Below, in pieces: positions 47,222 to 58,436 of a stretch of DNA of 64,000 bases. Each line of letters opens with the position of its first letter. Within the stretch, counting starts at the first letter, position 1. The notes beneath the pieces are model-generated. The model was not told the origin of the DNA and searched no databases. It saw nothing but the letters and a program-made list of their open reading frames with translations. The translations under genes and the position numbers were made by a program. This DNA comes from Pseudomonas paralcaligenes (GTDB lineage Bacteria > Pseudomonadota > Gammaproteobacteria > Pseudomonadales > Pseudomonadaceae), in the NCBI RefSeq assembly GCF_019655855.1, contig NZ_BPFX01000003.1, positions 310,001 through 374,000 of the forward strand. Reading direction: 5' to 3'.

Positions 47222-47917
47222 TTACAGCTCCTCGGGGTTCAGCAGAACGTAGTCGCGACCTTCGACCTGTCCGCGGCGCAATGGGTTGCGTGTGCAGTGC
47301 CGGGCATGGGCGGCGTCGACGAAGCGGTAGGGCAGATGCTCGTCGCGGCCGGCCGGAATGCCCAGGCGGGTGGTCTGGATGATCTGCGCCGGGCGCTGGC
47401 CGACGTCCTCGACGAACAGCCGCTGCGGGTCGAAGCGCTGCGCGTCCCACTCAGGCACTTTCAGGCCGAGTGACTTGCACAGCAGGGTCTGGCCGGCGCA
47501 CAGGCGCTCGGGGTGGCGATGGTCGCCGGCGGCGGAGGGATTGTTGGCCTGCATGCGCTGCAGGGCGTCCTCGGCGCAGCGCTCGTCGAGCCAGGGCAGG
47601 GCGGACTTGATCAGCACCGCGTTGCCCGGGCCGTGGGCACTGAAGTTCAGCGAGTCGCCGCCGCGGGCGTAGTACATGTAGATGTGCCCGCCGTCCATGA
47701 ACAGCGCGCGGCGCTTCTCGGTGTAGCCGAGCGAGGCGTGGCTGCCCTTCTCGGCCAGGTAGTAGGCCTCGGTCTCGATGATCCGCGCGGCCAGCCAGTG
47801 GCCGCGATGGCGGTGGCGGATGACCTTGCCCAGCAGCGCGCGGGCGAGCAGCTGGGCGTCGCGGTCGAAGAAACTGTCGGGCAGCGCGGCGGCTGCGGGC
47901 CAGGGCAGGGCGGTCAT
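47222..47917 (-). CDS. mpg: 3-methyladenine DNA glycosylase, AAG/Mpg type
   Basis: A 231-residue member of the AAG (3-methyladenine glycosylase) fold. Family signatures are IIETEAYYLAEKGSHAS, the FMDGGHIYMYYARGGDSLN strand and GPGNAVLIKSALP. The pyrimidine/adduct-flipping residues Tyr-Tyr and the catalytic Glu (ETEAY) are visible. It excises alkylated purines in base-excision repair. The gene precedes the DedA-PAP2 gene by 2 bp. The gap 47918-48252 to proA (335 bp) has no gene; it holds the repeat at 48055 and the proA promoter region. Confidence 0.93.
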   Translation of the reverse strand: MTALPWPAAAALPDSFFDRDAQLLARALLGKVIRHRHRGHWLAARIIETEAYYLAEKGSHASLGYTEKRRALFMDGGHIYMYYARGGDSLNFSAHGPGNAVLIKSALPWLDERCAEDALQRMQANNPSAAGDHRHPERLCAGQTLLCKSLGLKVPEWDAQRFDPQRLFVEDVGQRPAQIIQTTRLGIPAGRDEHLPYRFVDAAHARHCTRNPLRRGQVEGRDYVLLNPEEL

Positions 47918-48054
47918 TGCGGTTCCGGAGCGGGAAATCGCGCGATCTTAGCAATGAGCGGCGGTGCAGGCAGTGAATCTTGTTCCGCGATGTTGCATGG
48001 ACGCACCCTCCGCCCACGGCAATTGGCTGTTGCAGCGGCTGCCCATCCCATGCC

Positions 48055-48122
48055 CCGTCATCCCCGCGCAGGCGGGGACCCAAGGACCGGACATGGATTC
48101 CCGCCTGGGCGGGAACGACGGG
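48055..48122. repeat. CCGTCATCCC palindromic repeat, copy 1
   Basis: CCCCGCGCAGGCGGGG and CCCGCCTGGGCGGG hairpins are bounded by CCGTCATCC and ACGACGGG. The same flanks and palindromic layout recur between lipB and lipA. It lies in the gap between mpg and proA. Confidence 0.65.
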
Positions 48123-48252
48123 ACTTCTACCTGCGCTTGTCCGACAGGAGCTTCGCCCGATTGCCCGGACCATCCGCCCGGCAGTGCTGGGCGAGGCAGG
48201 GCATGCCCGCTATAATCAGCCACTTTTTCCAACTGCCAGACCTCCGCCGACC

Positions 48253-49518
<1,266 letters not shown>

Positions 49519-49531
49519 TGGGGCGCACCTG

Positions 49532-50182
49532 ATGGCGCGTCGCCTCGGAATCCTGGGTGGCACCTTCAACCCGGTGCACATCGCCCACCTGCGCGGCGCG
49601 CTGGAAGTGGCCGAGCACATGGCGCTGGACGAGCTGCGGCTGATCCCCAGCGCCCGCCCGCCGCACCGCGAGGCACCCCAGGCCACGGCCGAGCAGCGAC
49701 TGGCCATGGTCGAGCTGGCGGTGGCCGGCGAGCCGGTGCTGCGGGTCGACGACCGCGAGCTGCGGCGCGACAAGCCGTCGTTCACCTACGACACCCTGGA
49801 GTCGGTGCGCGGCGAGCTGGCGGCGGACGACCAGCTGTTTCTCCTGCTGGGCTGGGATGCCTTCTGCGGGCTGCCGACCTGGCATCGCTGGCAGGAGCTG
49901 CTGAACCACTGCCACATCCTCGTGCTGCAGCGGCCGGATGCCGACAGCGAGCCGCCCGAGGCCCTGCGCGACCTGCTCGCCGCGCGCAGCGTGACCGACC
50001 CGCACAGCCTCTCGGGGCCCGGCGGGCAGATCAGTTTCATCTGGCAGACGTCGCTCGCGGTGTCCGCCACCCTGGTTCGCCAGTTGCTGGCGCAGGGGCG
50101 TTCGGTGCGCTTTCTGGTGCCCGACGCCGTGCTGGCCTATATCCATACGCACGATCTTTACCGTGCGAAAACCGATTCATGA
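49532..50182 (+). CDS. nadD: Nicotinate-mononucleotide adenylyltransferase
   Basis: A 216-residue nucleotidyltransferase. The phosphate-binding start [15 protein letters not shown] has the HxGH-like HIAH, and the ISxTxxR motif appears as [13 protein letters not shown]. It adenylylates nicotinate mononucleotide to deamido-NAD. It starts 13 bp after proA and precedes rsfS by 7 bp, the conserved Pseudomonas order. Confidence 0.96.
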   Translation: MARRLGILGGTFNPVHIAHLRGALEVAEHMALDELRLIPSARPPHREAPQATAEQRLAMVELAVAGEPVLRVDDRELRRDKPSFTYDTLESVRGELAADDQLFLLLGWDAFCGLPTWHRWQELLNHCHILVLQRPDADSEPPEALRDLLAARSVTDPHSLSGPGGQISFIWQTSLAVSATLVRQLLAQGRSVRFLVPDAVLAYIHTHDLYRAKTDS

Positions 50183-50189
50183 GGTAACG

Positions 50190-50549
50190 ATGCAAAACGA
50201 AGAACTGGTCAAGGTCGCCGTCGCGGCCCTGGAAGACCTGAAAGGTCAGGACATCACCACCATCGATGTGCGCGGCAAGACCAGCGTCACCGATTTCATG
50301 GTGATCGCCAGCGGCACCTCCAGCCGTCACGTCAAGTCGATGGCCAACGAGGTGCTGGACAAGGTCAAGGAGCAGGGCGTGCGCCCGATCGGCAACGAGG
50401 GTCTGGACGGTGGCGAGTGGGCCCTGCTCGACCTGGGCGACGTGGTGGTCCACGTGATGCAGGTCGCCACCCGCCAGTTCTACGACCTGGAGCGCCTGTG
50501 GCAGGGCGCCGAGCAGAGCCGCGCGCAGCACCAGGACCCGGCCGAGTAG
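50190..50549 (+). CDS. rsfS: Ribosomal silencing factor RsfS
   Basis: A 119-residue DUF143 protein ([19 protein letters not shown] and [18 protein letters not shown]). RsfS binds ribosomal protein L14 and blocks subunit joining in stationary phase. An in-frame ATG before GAGGTAACG gives the start at 50190. The stop overlaps the GTG of rlmH by one base. Confidence 0.95.
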   Translation: MQNEELVKVAVAALEDLKGQDITTIDVRGKTSVTDFMVIASGTSSRHVKSMANEVLDKVKEQGVRPIGNEGLDGGEWALLDLGDVVVHVMQVATRQFYDLERLWQGAEQSRAQHQDPAE

Positions 50550-51016
50550 TGCGTATCAGGCTGATCGCCGTCGGCTCGCGCATGCCGCGCTGGGTGGAAG
50601 AGGGCTGGCAGGAGTACGTCAAGCGCCTGCCAGCCGAACTGCCGCTGGAGCTGGTGGAGATTCCGCTGACCACCCGCGGCAAGAACGCCGACGTCGCCCG
50701 CCTGATCCGCCAGGAAGGCGAGGCCATGCTGGGCAAGGTCCAGCCCGGCGAACGCATCGTCACCCTGGAGGTCACAGGCAGGCCCTGGAGCACCGAGCAG
50801 CTGGCCGTCGAGCTGGACCGCTGGCGCCTGGATGCGCGCACCGTCAACCTGATGGTCGGCGGCCCCGAGGGGCTGGCGCCCGAGGTCTGCGCGCGCAGCG
50901 AGCAGCGCTGGTCGCTGTCGCCGCTGACCTTGCCGCACCCGCTGGTGCGCATCCTGGTCGGCGAGCAGATCTACCGTGCCTGGACCGTGTTGTCCGGGCA
51001 TCCGTACCACAAATAA
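50549..51016 (+). CDS. rlmH: 23S rRNA pseudouridine-1915 N3-methyltransferase
   Basis: A 155-residue SPOUT methyltransferase, exactly the family length. The SAM-knot region is [11 protein letters not shown] and [22 protein letters not shown]. It methylates pseudouridine 1915 in the decoding centre of the assembled ribosome. The GTG start overlaps the rsfS stop (TAGTG), and mrdA begins 9 bp after its own stop. Confidence 0.95.
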   Translation: MRIRLIAVGSRMPRWVEEGWQEYVKRLPAELPLELVEIPLTTRGKNADVARLIRQEGEAMLGKVQPGERIVTLEVTGRPWSTEQLAVELDRWRLDARTVNLMVGGPEGLAPEVCARSEQRWSLSPLTLPHPLVRILVGEQIYRAWTVLSGHPYHK

Positions 51017-51025
51017 GCAGTCGCC

Positions 51026-52954
51026 ATGCCGCAACCGATCCGCCTGAAGGACCACGAGAAGGACGCCCGCCTGGTGCGTCGTCGCGTCGTCGTCGGCGGC
51101 ATCACCGTGCTGTTGCTGACCTGCGTACTGATCGCCCGCATGTACTACCTGCAGGTGATCCAGTACGAGCACCACTCGACCCTGGCCGAGAACAACCGTA
51201 TCCACGTGCAGCCGATCCCGCCGACCCGCGGCCTGATCTTCGACCGCAACGGAGTGATCATCGCCGACAACCGGCCCAGCTTCAGCCTGACCGTGACCCG
51301 CGAGCGCGCCGGCGACTGGCACCAGGTGCTGGACGTGATCGTCGAGGTGCTGCAGCTCACTGCCGACGACCGTGCCCTGTTCGAGAAACGCATGCGCCAG
51401 GGGCGGCGGCCGTTCGAGCCGGTGCCGGTGCTGTTCGAGCTGACCGAAGAGCAGATCGCCCGCATCGCGGTGAACCAGTTCCGCCTGCCCGGCGTGGACG
51501 TCAGCGCCCAGCTGGTGCGCCACTACCCGCAGAAGGGGCACTTCGCCCACTCGGTTGGCTACGTCGGGCGCATCAATGAGAAGGAACTCAAGGAACTCGA
51601 CTCGGCCGACTACGCCGGTACCCACCACATCGGCAAGACCGGCGTCGAGCGCTTCTACGAGGACCTGCTGCACGGCGAGGTGGGCTACGAGGAAGTCGAG
51701 ACCAATGCCCGGGGCCGTGTGCTGCGGGTGCTCAAGCGCACCGATCCGGCGCCCGGCATGGACCTGACCCTGACCCTCGACGTGAACCTGCAGGAGGCCG
51801 CCGAGGACGCGCTGGGCGGACGCCGCGGCGCCGTGGTGGCCATCGAGCCGGCCACCGGCGACGTGCTGGCCATGGTCAGCCAGCCAAGCTTCGACCCCAA
51901 CCCCTTCGTCACCGGCATCGGCTTCCAGGCCTATGCCGACCTGCGCGACTCCATCGACCGGCCGCTGTACAACCGGGTGCTGCGCGGCCTGTACCCGCCG
52001 GGCTCGACCATCAAGCCGATGGTGGCGGTGGCCGGCCTGGACGCCGGCGTCGTCACCCCGCAGACCCGGGTCTACGACCCCGGTTTCTATCAACTGCCCG
52101 GCAACACCCACAAGTACCGCAACTGGAACCGCTCGGGCGACGGCTCGGTGAACCTGGAGTTCGCCATCATGCGGTCCAACGACACCTACTTCTACGACCT
52201 CGCCCACAAGATGGGCGTGGACCGCATGCACGAATACATGACGCGCTTCGGCCTCGGCCAGCGCGTGTCGCTGGATATGTTCGAGGAAGCCTCCGGGCTG
52301 ATGCCGTCGCGCGAGTGGAAGCGGGCCCGCTACCGCCAGGCCTGGTACCCGGGCGAGACGCTGATCCTCGGCATCGGCCAGGGCTACATGCAGACCACGC
52401 CGCTGCAGCTGGCCCAGGCGGTGACCCTGATGGCGACCCGCGGCAAGTGGATACGCCCGCACCTGCTCAAGCAGGCCGACGGCATGTCCCCCCACGAGCT
52501 GATGGAGCAGGACCTGATGCCCCACGTGGCGACTCCGCCGGACATCCAGCTGCGCGACCCGAAGTTCTGGGACTACGGGCGTAACGGCATGGAAATGGTG
52601 ATGCACGGCCCGCGCGGCACCGCGGCCAAGGTCGGCGCCACCTCGGTGTACCGCATCGCCGGCAAGAGCGGCACGGCCCAGGTGGTCGCCATCAAGCAGG
52701 GCGAGAAGTACGACCGCAGCAAGGTCGCCGAGCGCCACCGCGACCACGCCCTGTTCGTCGCCTTCGCGCCGGCGGAGGACCCGAAGATCGCGGTGGCGGT
52801 GATGGTGGAGAACGGCGAGTCCGGCTCCGGCGTCGCGGCGCCGGTGGTCAAGCAGGTGATGGACGCCTGGCTGCTGGGCGAGGACGGCCAGCTCAAACCC
52901 GAGTTCCGCCCGCCGGCGCCCGCCGCCACCCAGGAGGCCAGCGTACAGCGATGA
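51026..52954 (+). CDS. mrdA: Penicillin-binding protein 2, elongasome transpeptidase
   Basis: A 642-residue class B PBP with one N-terminal membrane helix (about 25-45), a pedestal domain (about 60-240) and a transpeptidase domain. The nucleophile motif is STIK (about 327), the second motif is SND and the third is KSGTA (about 546). It crosslinks peptidoglycan during cell elongation together with RodA. The stop overlaps the rodA ATG by 4 bp, which couples their synthesis. Confidence 0.96.
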   Translation: MPQPIRLKDHEKDARLVRRRVVVGGITVLLLTCVLIARMYYLQVIQYEHHSTLAENNRIHVQPIPPTRGLIFDRNGVIIADNRPSFSLTVTRERAGDWHQVLDVIVEVLQLTADDRALFEKRMRQGRRPFEPVPVLFELTEEQIARIAVNQFRLPGVDVSAQLVRHYPQKGHFAHSVGYVGRINEKELKELDSADYAGTHHIGKTGVERFYEDLLHGEVGYEEVETNARGRVLRVLKRTDPAPGMDLTLTLDVNLQEAAEDALGGRRGAVVAIEPATGDVLAMVSQPSFDPNPFVTGIGFQAYADLRDSIDRPLYNRVLRGLYPPGSTIKPMVAVAGLDAGVVTPQTRVYDPGFYQLPGNTHKYRNWNRSGDGSVNLEFAIMRSNDTYFYDLAHKMGVDRMHEYMTRFGLGQRVSLDMFEEASGLMPSREWKRARYRQAWYPGETLILGIGQGYMQTTPLQLAQAVTLMATRGKWIRPHLLKQADGMSPHELMEQDLMPHVATPPDIQLRDPKFWDYGRNGMEMVMHGPRGTAAKVGATSVYRIAGKSGTAQVVAIKQGEKYDRSKVAERHRDHALFVAFAPAEDPKIAVAVMVENGESGSGVAAPVVKQVMDAWLLGEDGQLKPEFRPPAPAATQEASVQR

Positions 52955-54099
52955 AACGCCAGGATTTCGACCGCAACATCTCCGACCAGGACGTGTTCAA
53001 GCGCCGCGCCAGCCTGCTCCAGCGCCTGCACATCGACGGTTGGCTGCTGCTAATCCTGCTGGTGCTGTGCGCCGGCAGCCTGTTCGTCCTCTATTCGGCC
53101 AGCGGCAAGAACTGGGACCTGGTGATCAAGCAGGGCACCTCGTTCGGCATCGGCCTGGTGGCCGCCATCGTCATCGCCCAGTTCGAGCCGCGCTTCATGG
53201 CGCGCTGGGTGCCGCTGGCCTACCTGGCCGGCGTCGGCCTGCTCACGGCGGTGGAGGTGATGGGCCACACGGCCATGGGCGCCACCCGCTGGATCAACAT
53301 TCCCGGGGTGATCCGCTTCCAGCCCTCGGAATTCATGAAGATCATCATGCCGGCGACCATCGCCTGGTACCTGGCCCGGCACAACCTGCCGCCCAAGCTC
53401 AAGCACATCGCCATCAGCCTGGTGCTGATCCTGATTCCCTTCGTGCTGATCCTGAAGCAGCCGGACCTGGGCACCGGCCTGCTGATCCTCGCCTCGGGCG
53501 CCTTCGTGCTGTTCATGGCCGGCCTGCAGTGGCGCTGGATCATCGGCGCGGCGGCAGCCGTGGCGCCGATTGCGGTGGGCATGTGGTTCTTCGTCCTGCG
53601 CGAGTACCAGAAGCAGCGGGTGCTGACCTTCCTCGACCCGGAAAGCGACCCGCTGGGCACCGGCTGGAACATCATCCAGTCCAAGGCGGCCATCGGTTCC
53701 GGCGGCGTGTTCGGCAAGGGCTGGCTGCTCGGCACACAGTCGCACCTGGATTTTTTGCCGGAAAGCCACACGGACTTTATCATTGCCGTGCTGAGCGAGG
53801 AGTTCGGCATGGTCGGAGTGTGTATCCTGCTGCTGGTCTACCTGCTGCTGATCGCCCGCGGACTGGTGATCACGGCCCAGGCGCAGACGCTGTTCGGCAA
53901 GTTGCTGGCCGGCAGCATGACCATGACGTTCTTCGTCTACGTATTCGTTAACATCGGCATGGTGAGCGGTCTGTTGCCGGTGGTGGGGGTGCCCCTGCCC
54001 TTCATTAGCTACGGCGGAACCCATCTGGTGACGCTGTTGTCCGGGTTTGGGGTTTTGATGGCGATTCAGACGCACCGCAAGTGGATCGCCCAGTCATGA
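52951..54099 (+). CDS. rodA: Peptidoglycan glycosyltransferase RodA
   Basis: A 382-residue SEDS protein with about ten membrane segments. Conserved elements are RWINIPGVIRFQPSEFMKI, SKAAIGSGGVFGKGWLLGTQ and FLPESHTDFIIAVLSEEFG, including the catalytic Asp region. It polymerises lipid II with PBP2 for lateral wall growth. It overlaps both mrdA (ATGA) and the next gene's start by 4 bp. Confidence 0.96.
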   Translation: MKRQDFDRNISDQDVFKRRASLLQRLHIDGWLLLILLVLCAGSLFVLYSASGKNWDLVIKQGTSFGIGLVAAIVIAQFEPRFMARWVPLAYLAGVGLLTAVEVMGHTAMGATRWINIPGVIRFQPSEFMKIIMPATIAWYLARHNLPPKLKHIAISLVLILIPFVLILKQPDLGTGLLILASGAFVLFMAGLQWRWIIGAAAAVAPIAVGMWFFVLREYQKQRVLTFLDPESDPLGTGWNIIQSKAAIGSGGVFGKGWLLGTQSHLDFLPESHTDFIIAVLSEEFGMVGVCILLLVYLLLIARGLVITAQAQTLFGKLLAGSMTMTFFVYVFVNIGMVSGLLPVVGVPLPFISYGGTHLVTLLSGFGVLMAIQTHRKWIAQS

Positions 54100-55112
54100 C
54101 AAGAGTGCAGAATTTGAATCAAGCAATGCGTAGCTGGGGAGTCGCCGCGATGGCGATGCTCGGTCTGGCCGGCCAGGTCCAGGCCGCCGGGGAATACCAG
54201 GGCTCGCCCAGGGTCGCCGAGTTCATCGGCGAGATGACCCGCGACTATGGCTTCGCCGGCGAGCAGCTGACCGCGCTGTTCGACCAGGTGGAGCGCAAGC
54301 AGGCGATCCTCGATGCCATCTCCCGCCCGGCCGAGAAGGTCAAGCCGTGGAAGGAATACCGGCCGATCTTCATCACCGAGGCGCGCATCAGCAAGGGCGT
54401 GGACTTCTGGAACAAGCACGCCGAGGCCCTGGCCCGCGCCGAGCAGGAGTACGGGGTGCCGGCCGAAGTGATCGTCTCGATCATCGGCGTGGAGACCTTC
54501 TATGGCGGCAACACCGGCAGCTGGCGGGTGCTCGATGCGCTCTCCACCCTGTGCTTCGACTACCCGCCGCGTGCCGAATTCTTCTGCCAGCAGCTGCGCG
54601 AGTTCCTCATCCTGACCCGCGAGCAGCAGGTCGACCCGCTGACCCTGAAAGGCTCCTACGCCGGTGCCATGGGGCTGCCGCAGTTCATGCCGAGCAGCTT
54701 CCGCGCCTACGCCGTGGACTTCGACGGCGACGGCCATATCGACATCTGGACCAATCCGGTCGATGCCATCGGCAGCGTCGCCAGCTACTTCAAGCGCCAC
54801 GGCTGGGTCAGCGGCGGACCAGTGGTCAGCCGCGCCCAGGTCAAGGGCGAGCAGGCCGACAGCGGCCTGACCCAGGGCCTCGACCCGGTGAAGAACGTCG
54901 GCGAGCTGCGCGCTCTGGGCTGGGTCAGCGCCGACGTGCTGCGCGACGACATCCCGGTCACCGCCTTCCGCTTCGACGGCGCCGAGGGCCAGGAGTACTG
55001 GATGGGCCTGCCCAACTTCTACGTGATCACCCGCTACAACCGCAGCGCCATGTACGCCATGGCCGTCCACCAACTGTCCGGCGAGCTGGTCGCCAAGCGG
55101 GGTCGTCCTTGA
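54096..55112 (+). CDS. mltB: Membrane-bound lytic murein transglycosylase B
   Basis: A 338-residue family 3 lytic transglycosylase. A signal peptide ending AGQVQAA is visible, with no lipobox, so it is probably a soluble periplasmic form (SltB-type in Pseudomonas). The catalytic Glu lies in SIIGVETFYGG. It cleaves MurNAc-GlcNAc with anhydro-MurNAc formation. ATG 54096 overlaps the rodA stop; an internal ATG at 54126 also gives a good signal peptide. The TGA stop overlaps the TTG of rlpA. Confidence 0.94.
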   Translation: MTRVQNLNQAMRSWGVAAMAMLGLAGQVQAAGEYQGSPRVAEFIGEMTRDYGFAGEQLTALFDQVERKQAILDAISRPAEKVKPWKEYRPIFITEARISKGVDFWNKHAEALARAEQEYGVPAEVIVSIIGVETFYGGNTGSWRVLDALSTLCFDYPPRAEFFCQQLREFLILTREQQVDPLTLKGSYAGAMGLPQFMPSSFRAYAVDFDGDGHIDIWTNPVDAIGSVASYFKRHGWVSGGPVVSRAQVKGEQADSGLTQGLDPVKNVGELRALGWVSADVLRDDIPVTAFRFDGAEGQEYWMGLPNFYVITRYNRSAMYAMAVHQLSGELVAKRGRP

Positions 55113-56113
55113 AGTCCGTCCTGCGCATCCTGACCGCCACGGGCCTCGGCCTGGCGCTGGTCAGCTGCTCCAACAACCGTGCCCCGCAACCCGTCGAGCC
55201 AGGCTCCCAGCCGATCTCCGGCCCCTCCGCCTACAACCGCCCGCACCGTGATGGCGCGCCCTGGTGGGACGTCGACGTGTCGCGCATCCCCGACGCGGTG
55301 CCGATGCCGCACTACGGCAACTACAAGGCCAACCCCTACACGGTGCTGGGCAAGACCTACTACCCGATCCAGGATGGGCGCCGCTACGCGGCCACCGGCA
55401 CCGCCTCCTGGTATGGCACCAAGTTCCACGGCCAGGCTACCGCCAACGGCGAAGCCTACGACCTGTACGGCATGACCGCCGCGCACAAGACCCTGCCGCT
55501 GCCGAGCTACGTGCGGGTGACCAACCTGGACAACGGCCAGAGCGTGATCCTGCGGGTCAACGACCGCGGCCCGTTCTATTCCGATCGCATCATCGACCTG
55601 TCCTTCGCCGCGGCGAAGAAGCTCGGCTATGCCGAGAGCGGCACCGCCCGGGTCAAGGTCGAGGGCATCGATCCGCACGAGTGGTGGGCGGCCCAGGGGC
55701 GCCCGGTGCCGATGGTGCTGGCCCAGCCGAAGATGGCCGCCCAGCCCGCGCCGGCGGCCCCGGTGGCGGTGGCGCAGGCCCAGCCGATCGAGCAGTACAC
55801 GCCGCCGCCCGCGCAGCACGCGGCCGCCGTGCTGCCGGTGCAGATCGACGTAAAAAAAAACGCTTCGCCCGCAGCGTCTGGCCTGTATCTCCAAGTGGGC
55901 GCCTTCGCCAATCCGGACGCTGCGGAACTACTCAAGGCCAAGTTGAGCCAAACGGTGCCTGCCAAGGTGTTTATCAGCTCGGTGGTACGCAACCAGCAGA
56001 TCTTGCACCGGGTGCGCATGGGACCGGTCGAAACCCAGGCTGAGGCCCAACAGCTGCAGGACAGCGTGCGTCTGGCCAACCTCGGCGACCCGGCCCTGGT
56101 CAGGCCGGACTAG
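55109..56113 (+). CDS. rlpA: Septal peptidoglycan hydrolase RlpA
   Basis: A 334-residue lipoprotein. TTG at 55109, overlapping the mltB stop, gives KSVLRILTATGLGLALVSC with a lipobox Cys at about 20. A double-psi beta-barrel follows at about residues 95-200 (GTASWYGTKFHGQATANGE ... RVNDRGPF) and a SPOR domain at the C-terminus. RlpA in P. aeruginosa is a lytic transglycosylase that acts on denuded glycan strands at the septum. No ATG or GTG is available close to the signal peptide, so the TTG start is the best reading. Confidence 0.92.
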   Translation: MKSVLRILTATGLGLALVSCSNNRAPQPVEPGSQPISGPSAYNRPHRDGAPWWDVDVSRIPDAVPMPHYGNYKANPYTVLGKTYYPIQDGRRYAATGTASWYGTKFHGQATANGEAYDLYGMTAAHKTLPLPSYVRVTNLDNGQSVILRVNDRGPFYSDRIIDLSFAAAKKLGYAESGTARVKVEGIDPHEWWAAQGRPVPMVLAQPKMAAQPAPAAPVAVAQAQPIEQYTPPPAQHAAAVLPVQIDVKKNASPAASGLYLQVGAFANPDAAELLKAKLSQTVPAKVFISSVVRNQQILHRVRMGPVETQAEAQQLQDSVRLANLGDPALVRPD

Positions 56114-56203
56114 CAACTTCGTCCGTCGCCCCCGTGGCGGCGGTGAATGCAGGCGGATTCCGGTCCGCCTGTGCCATTGTTGAACAGCTATTCAGAGAGA
56201 CGG

Positions 56204-57379
56204 ATGAACATCTCCCGCTTTGCCCAACGCCTTGCCCTGCTTGCCACCCTGCTGATCGCCCCGCTCGCCGCCTCCGCCGACTCGGCGATTCCCTCGCCGC
56301 CGCAGCTGGCCGCCAAGTCCTACGTGCTGATGGACGCCGCCAGCGGCAAGGTGCTGGTGGAGAACAACGGCGACCAGCGCCTGCCGCCGGCCAGCCTGAC
56401 CAAACTGATGACCGCCTACATCGCCACCCTGGAAATCCGCAAGGGCAAGATCGGCGAGCAGGACCTGGTGACCGTCAGCGAGCACGCCTGGCGCACCGGC
56501 GGCGCCGCGTCCGGCGGCTCCACCATGTTCCTGCCGCTGAACAGCCAGGTGACGGTGGACGACCTGCTGCACGGCATCATCATCCAGTCCGGCAACGACG
56601 CCAGCATCGCCATCGCCGAGTACATCGCCGGCAGCGAGGACGCCTTCGCCGACATGATGAACGCCGCCGCCGAGCGGCTGGGCATGAAGAACTCCCACTT
56701 CATGAACGCCACCGGCCTGCCACACCCGGAGCACTACTCCAGCGCCCACGACATGGCCATCCTGGCCCGCGCCATCATCCACGAGGACCAGGCCCACTAC
56801 GCGATCTACTCGCAGAAGGAATTCCTCTGGAACAACATCAAGCAGGGCAACCGCAACCTGCTGCTGTGGCGCGACAGCACCGTCGACGGCCTGAAGACCG
56901 GCCACACCCAGGAAGCCGGCTACTGCCTGGTGGCGTCCGCCGTGCGCGACGGCGCACGGATGATCACCTCGGTGTTCGGCACCGACAGCGAGAAGGTCCG
57001 CGCCGCCGAGACCCAGAAGCTGCTGACCTACGGCTTCCGCTTCTTCGAGACCCAGACCTTCTACAAGAAGGGCCAGGAAGTCGCCCAGGCCCAGGTCTGG
57101 AAGGGCACCACCCGCCAGGTCAAGGCCGGCCTGGCCGAGGACCTCAGCCTGACCCTGCCCAAGGGCCAGGCCAAGCAGCTCAAGGCCACCATGGCGCTGG
57201 AGCCGCAGCTGGAAGCGCCGCTTAAGCCGGGCGACGTGGTCGGCAAGGTCGAGGTCAAGCTGGGCGAGGAGCTGGTGCACACTGCCAACCTGATCGCCCT
57301 GGAGCCGGTGGAGGAGGGTGGCTTCTTCCGCCGCCTGTGGGATAGCATCCGCCTGTTCTTCTACGGACTGTTCAACTAA
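56204..57379 (+). CDS. dacC: D-alanyl-D-alanine carboxypeptidase (PBP5-type)
   Basis: A 391-residue PBP5-family enzyme. The signal peptide ends at ASADS, the nucleophile motif is SLTK (about 63), the second is SGN and the third is KTGHT. A C-terminal beta domain and amphipathic anchor (FFRRLWDSIRLFFYGLF) place it on the periplasmic face of the inner membrane. It trims terminal D-Ala from pentapeptides. It begins 90 bp after rlpA and is followed by a terminator. Confidence 0.95.
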   Translation: MNISRFAQRLALLATLLIAPLAASADSAIPSPPQLAAKSYVLMDAASGKVLVENNGDQRLPPASLTKLMTAYIATLEIRKGKIGEQDLVTVSEHAWRTGGAASGGSTMFLPLNSQVTVDDLLHGIIIQSGNDASIAIAEYIAGSEDAFADMMNAAAERLGMKNSHFMNATGLPHPEHYSSAHDMAILARAIIHEDQAHYAIYSQKEFLWNNIKQGNRNLLLWRDSTVDGLKTGHTQEAGYCLVASAVRDGARMITSVFGTDSEKVRAAETQKLLTYGFRFFETQTFYKKGQEVAQAQVWKGTTRQVKAGLAEDLSLTLPKGQAKQLKATMALEPQLEAPLKPGDVVGKVEVKLGEELVHTANLIALEPVEEGGFFRRLWDSIRLFFYGLFN

Positions 57380-57451
57380 AGAGTCGCCTGGCGGTCTTGA
57401 AACACCGCCGTTTGGGTCCCAGATCAGGGATCTGAATCGATAGACTCACAA

Positions 57452-57475
57452 GGACGCCCCGGAATCGGGGCGTTC
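57452..57475 (+). terminator. Hairpin terminator after dacC
   Basis: ACGCCCCG-GAAT-CGGGGCGT gives an 8-bp stem (57454-57461 and 57466-57473), extended by two pairs. It lies about 75 bp after dacC and 35 bp before ybeD. The 3' U-tract is weak (GCATTT). Confidence 0.65.
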
Positions 57476-57509
57476 GCATTTCACGGGTGACACACCCGGA
57501 GCGACCGCG

Positions 57510-57788
57510 ATGACAGATACCGAAGTACAAGCCCCGAAAATCGAATTCCCCTGCGAGCGCTACCCGATCAAGGTGATCGGCGAGGCCGGCGAAGGCTTCT
57601 CCGATCTGGTGGTCGAGATCATCCAGCGCCACGCGCCGGGCTTCGACGTCGACACCCTGGTGGTGCGCGACAGCCGCAATGGCCGCTTCCTCTCCGTGCA
57701 GGTGCTGATTACCGCCACCGGCATCGAGCAGTTGCAGGCGATCCACGGCGATCTGAAGGCCACTGGCCGCGTGCACATGGTGCTCTAG
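57510..57788 (+). CDS. ybeD: YbeD/DUF493 family protein
   Basis: A 92-residue DUF493 protein ([18 protein letters not shown] and [20 protein letters not shown]). It has an ACT-like fold; the role is unknown, but it sits with lipoate genes in many Proteobacteria. The stop overlaps the lipB GTG by one base, which supports coupled expression. Confidence 0.93.
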   Translation: MTDTEVQAPKIEFPCERYPIKVIGEAGEGFSDLVVEIIQRHAPGFDVDTLVVRDSRNGRFLSVQVLITATGIEQLQAIHGDLKATGRVHMVL

Positions 57789-58405
57789 TGGTGGAACTCG
57801 TGGTGCGGCACCTGGGCTTGGTGGAATACCTGCCGACCCTGGAAGCCATGCGCAGCTTCACCGCCGAGCGCGACGAGCGGACGGCCGACGAAATCTGGCT
57901 GCTGCAGCATCCCCGGGTCTTCACCCAGGGCCAGGCCGGCAAGCCGGAACACCTGCTGGCGCCCGGCGACATCCCGGTGGTGCAGGTCGAGCGCGGTGGC
58001 CAGGTCACCTACCATGGCCCCGGCCAGTTGGTGGCCTACCTGATGCTGAACCTGCGTCGGCAGAAGCTGGGGGTGCGGGAGCTGGTCACCGCCATGGAGC
58101 GGGCGCTGGTCGACGTGCTGGCCAGCTACGGCGTCGAGGCGGCGCCGAAGGCCGACGCCCCGGGCGTCTACGTCGACGGCGACAAGATCGCCTCGCTGGG
58201 CCTGCGGGTGCGCAATGGCTGCTCGTTCCACGGCCTGGCCCTGAACGTCGACATGGACATGTCGCCGTTCCAGCGCATCAACCCGTGCGGTTATGCCGGC
58301 CTGAGGATGGTCCAGCTCAGGGACCTGCTCGAAACCCCACCCTCGCTCGACGAGGTGGCTCAGCGCCTGGAGAGCGCCCTGCGCGAGCGCCTGGGTTACG
58401 CCTGA
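57788..58405 (+). CDS. lipB: Octanoyl-ACP:protein octanoyltransferase
   Basis: A 205-residue LipB. The RGG-type motif [14 protein letters not shown] is present, the catalytic Lys is in [14 protein letters not shown] and the catalytic Cys in INPCGYAGL. It transfers octanoyl groups from ACP to lipoyl domains. The GTG start overlaps ybeD. lipA lies downstream but on the opposite strand, 172 bp away. Confidence 0.96.
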   Translation: MVELVVRHLGLVEYLPTLEAMRSFTAERDERTADEIWLLQHPRVFTQGQAGKPEHLLAPGDIPVVQVERGGQVTYHGPGQLVAYLMLNLRRQKLGVRELVTAMERALVDVLASYGVEAAPKADAPGVYVDGDKIASLGLRVRNGCSFHGLALNVDMDMSPFQRINPCGYAGLRMVQLRDLLETPPSLDEVAQRLESALRERLGYA

Positions 58406-58436
58406 AAGCCTTTCGAAGTATCACCACGCTAGCAAG

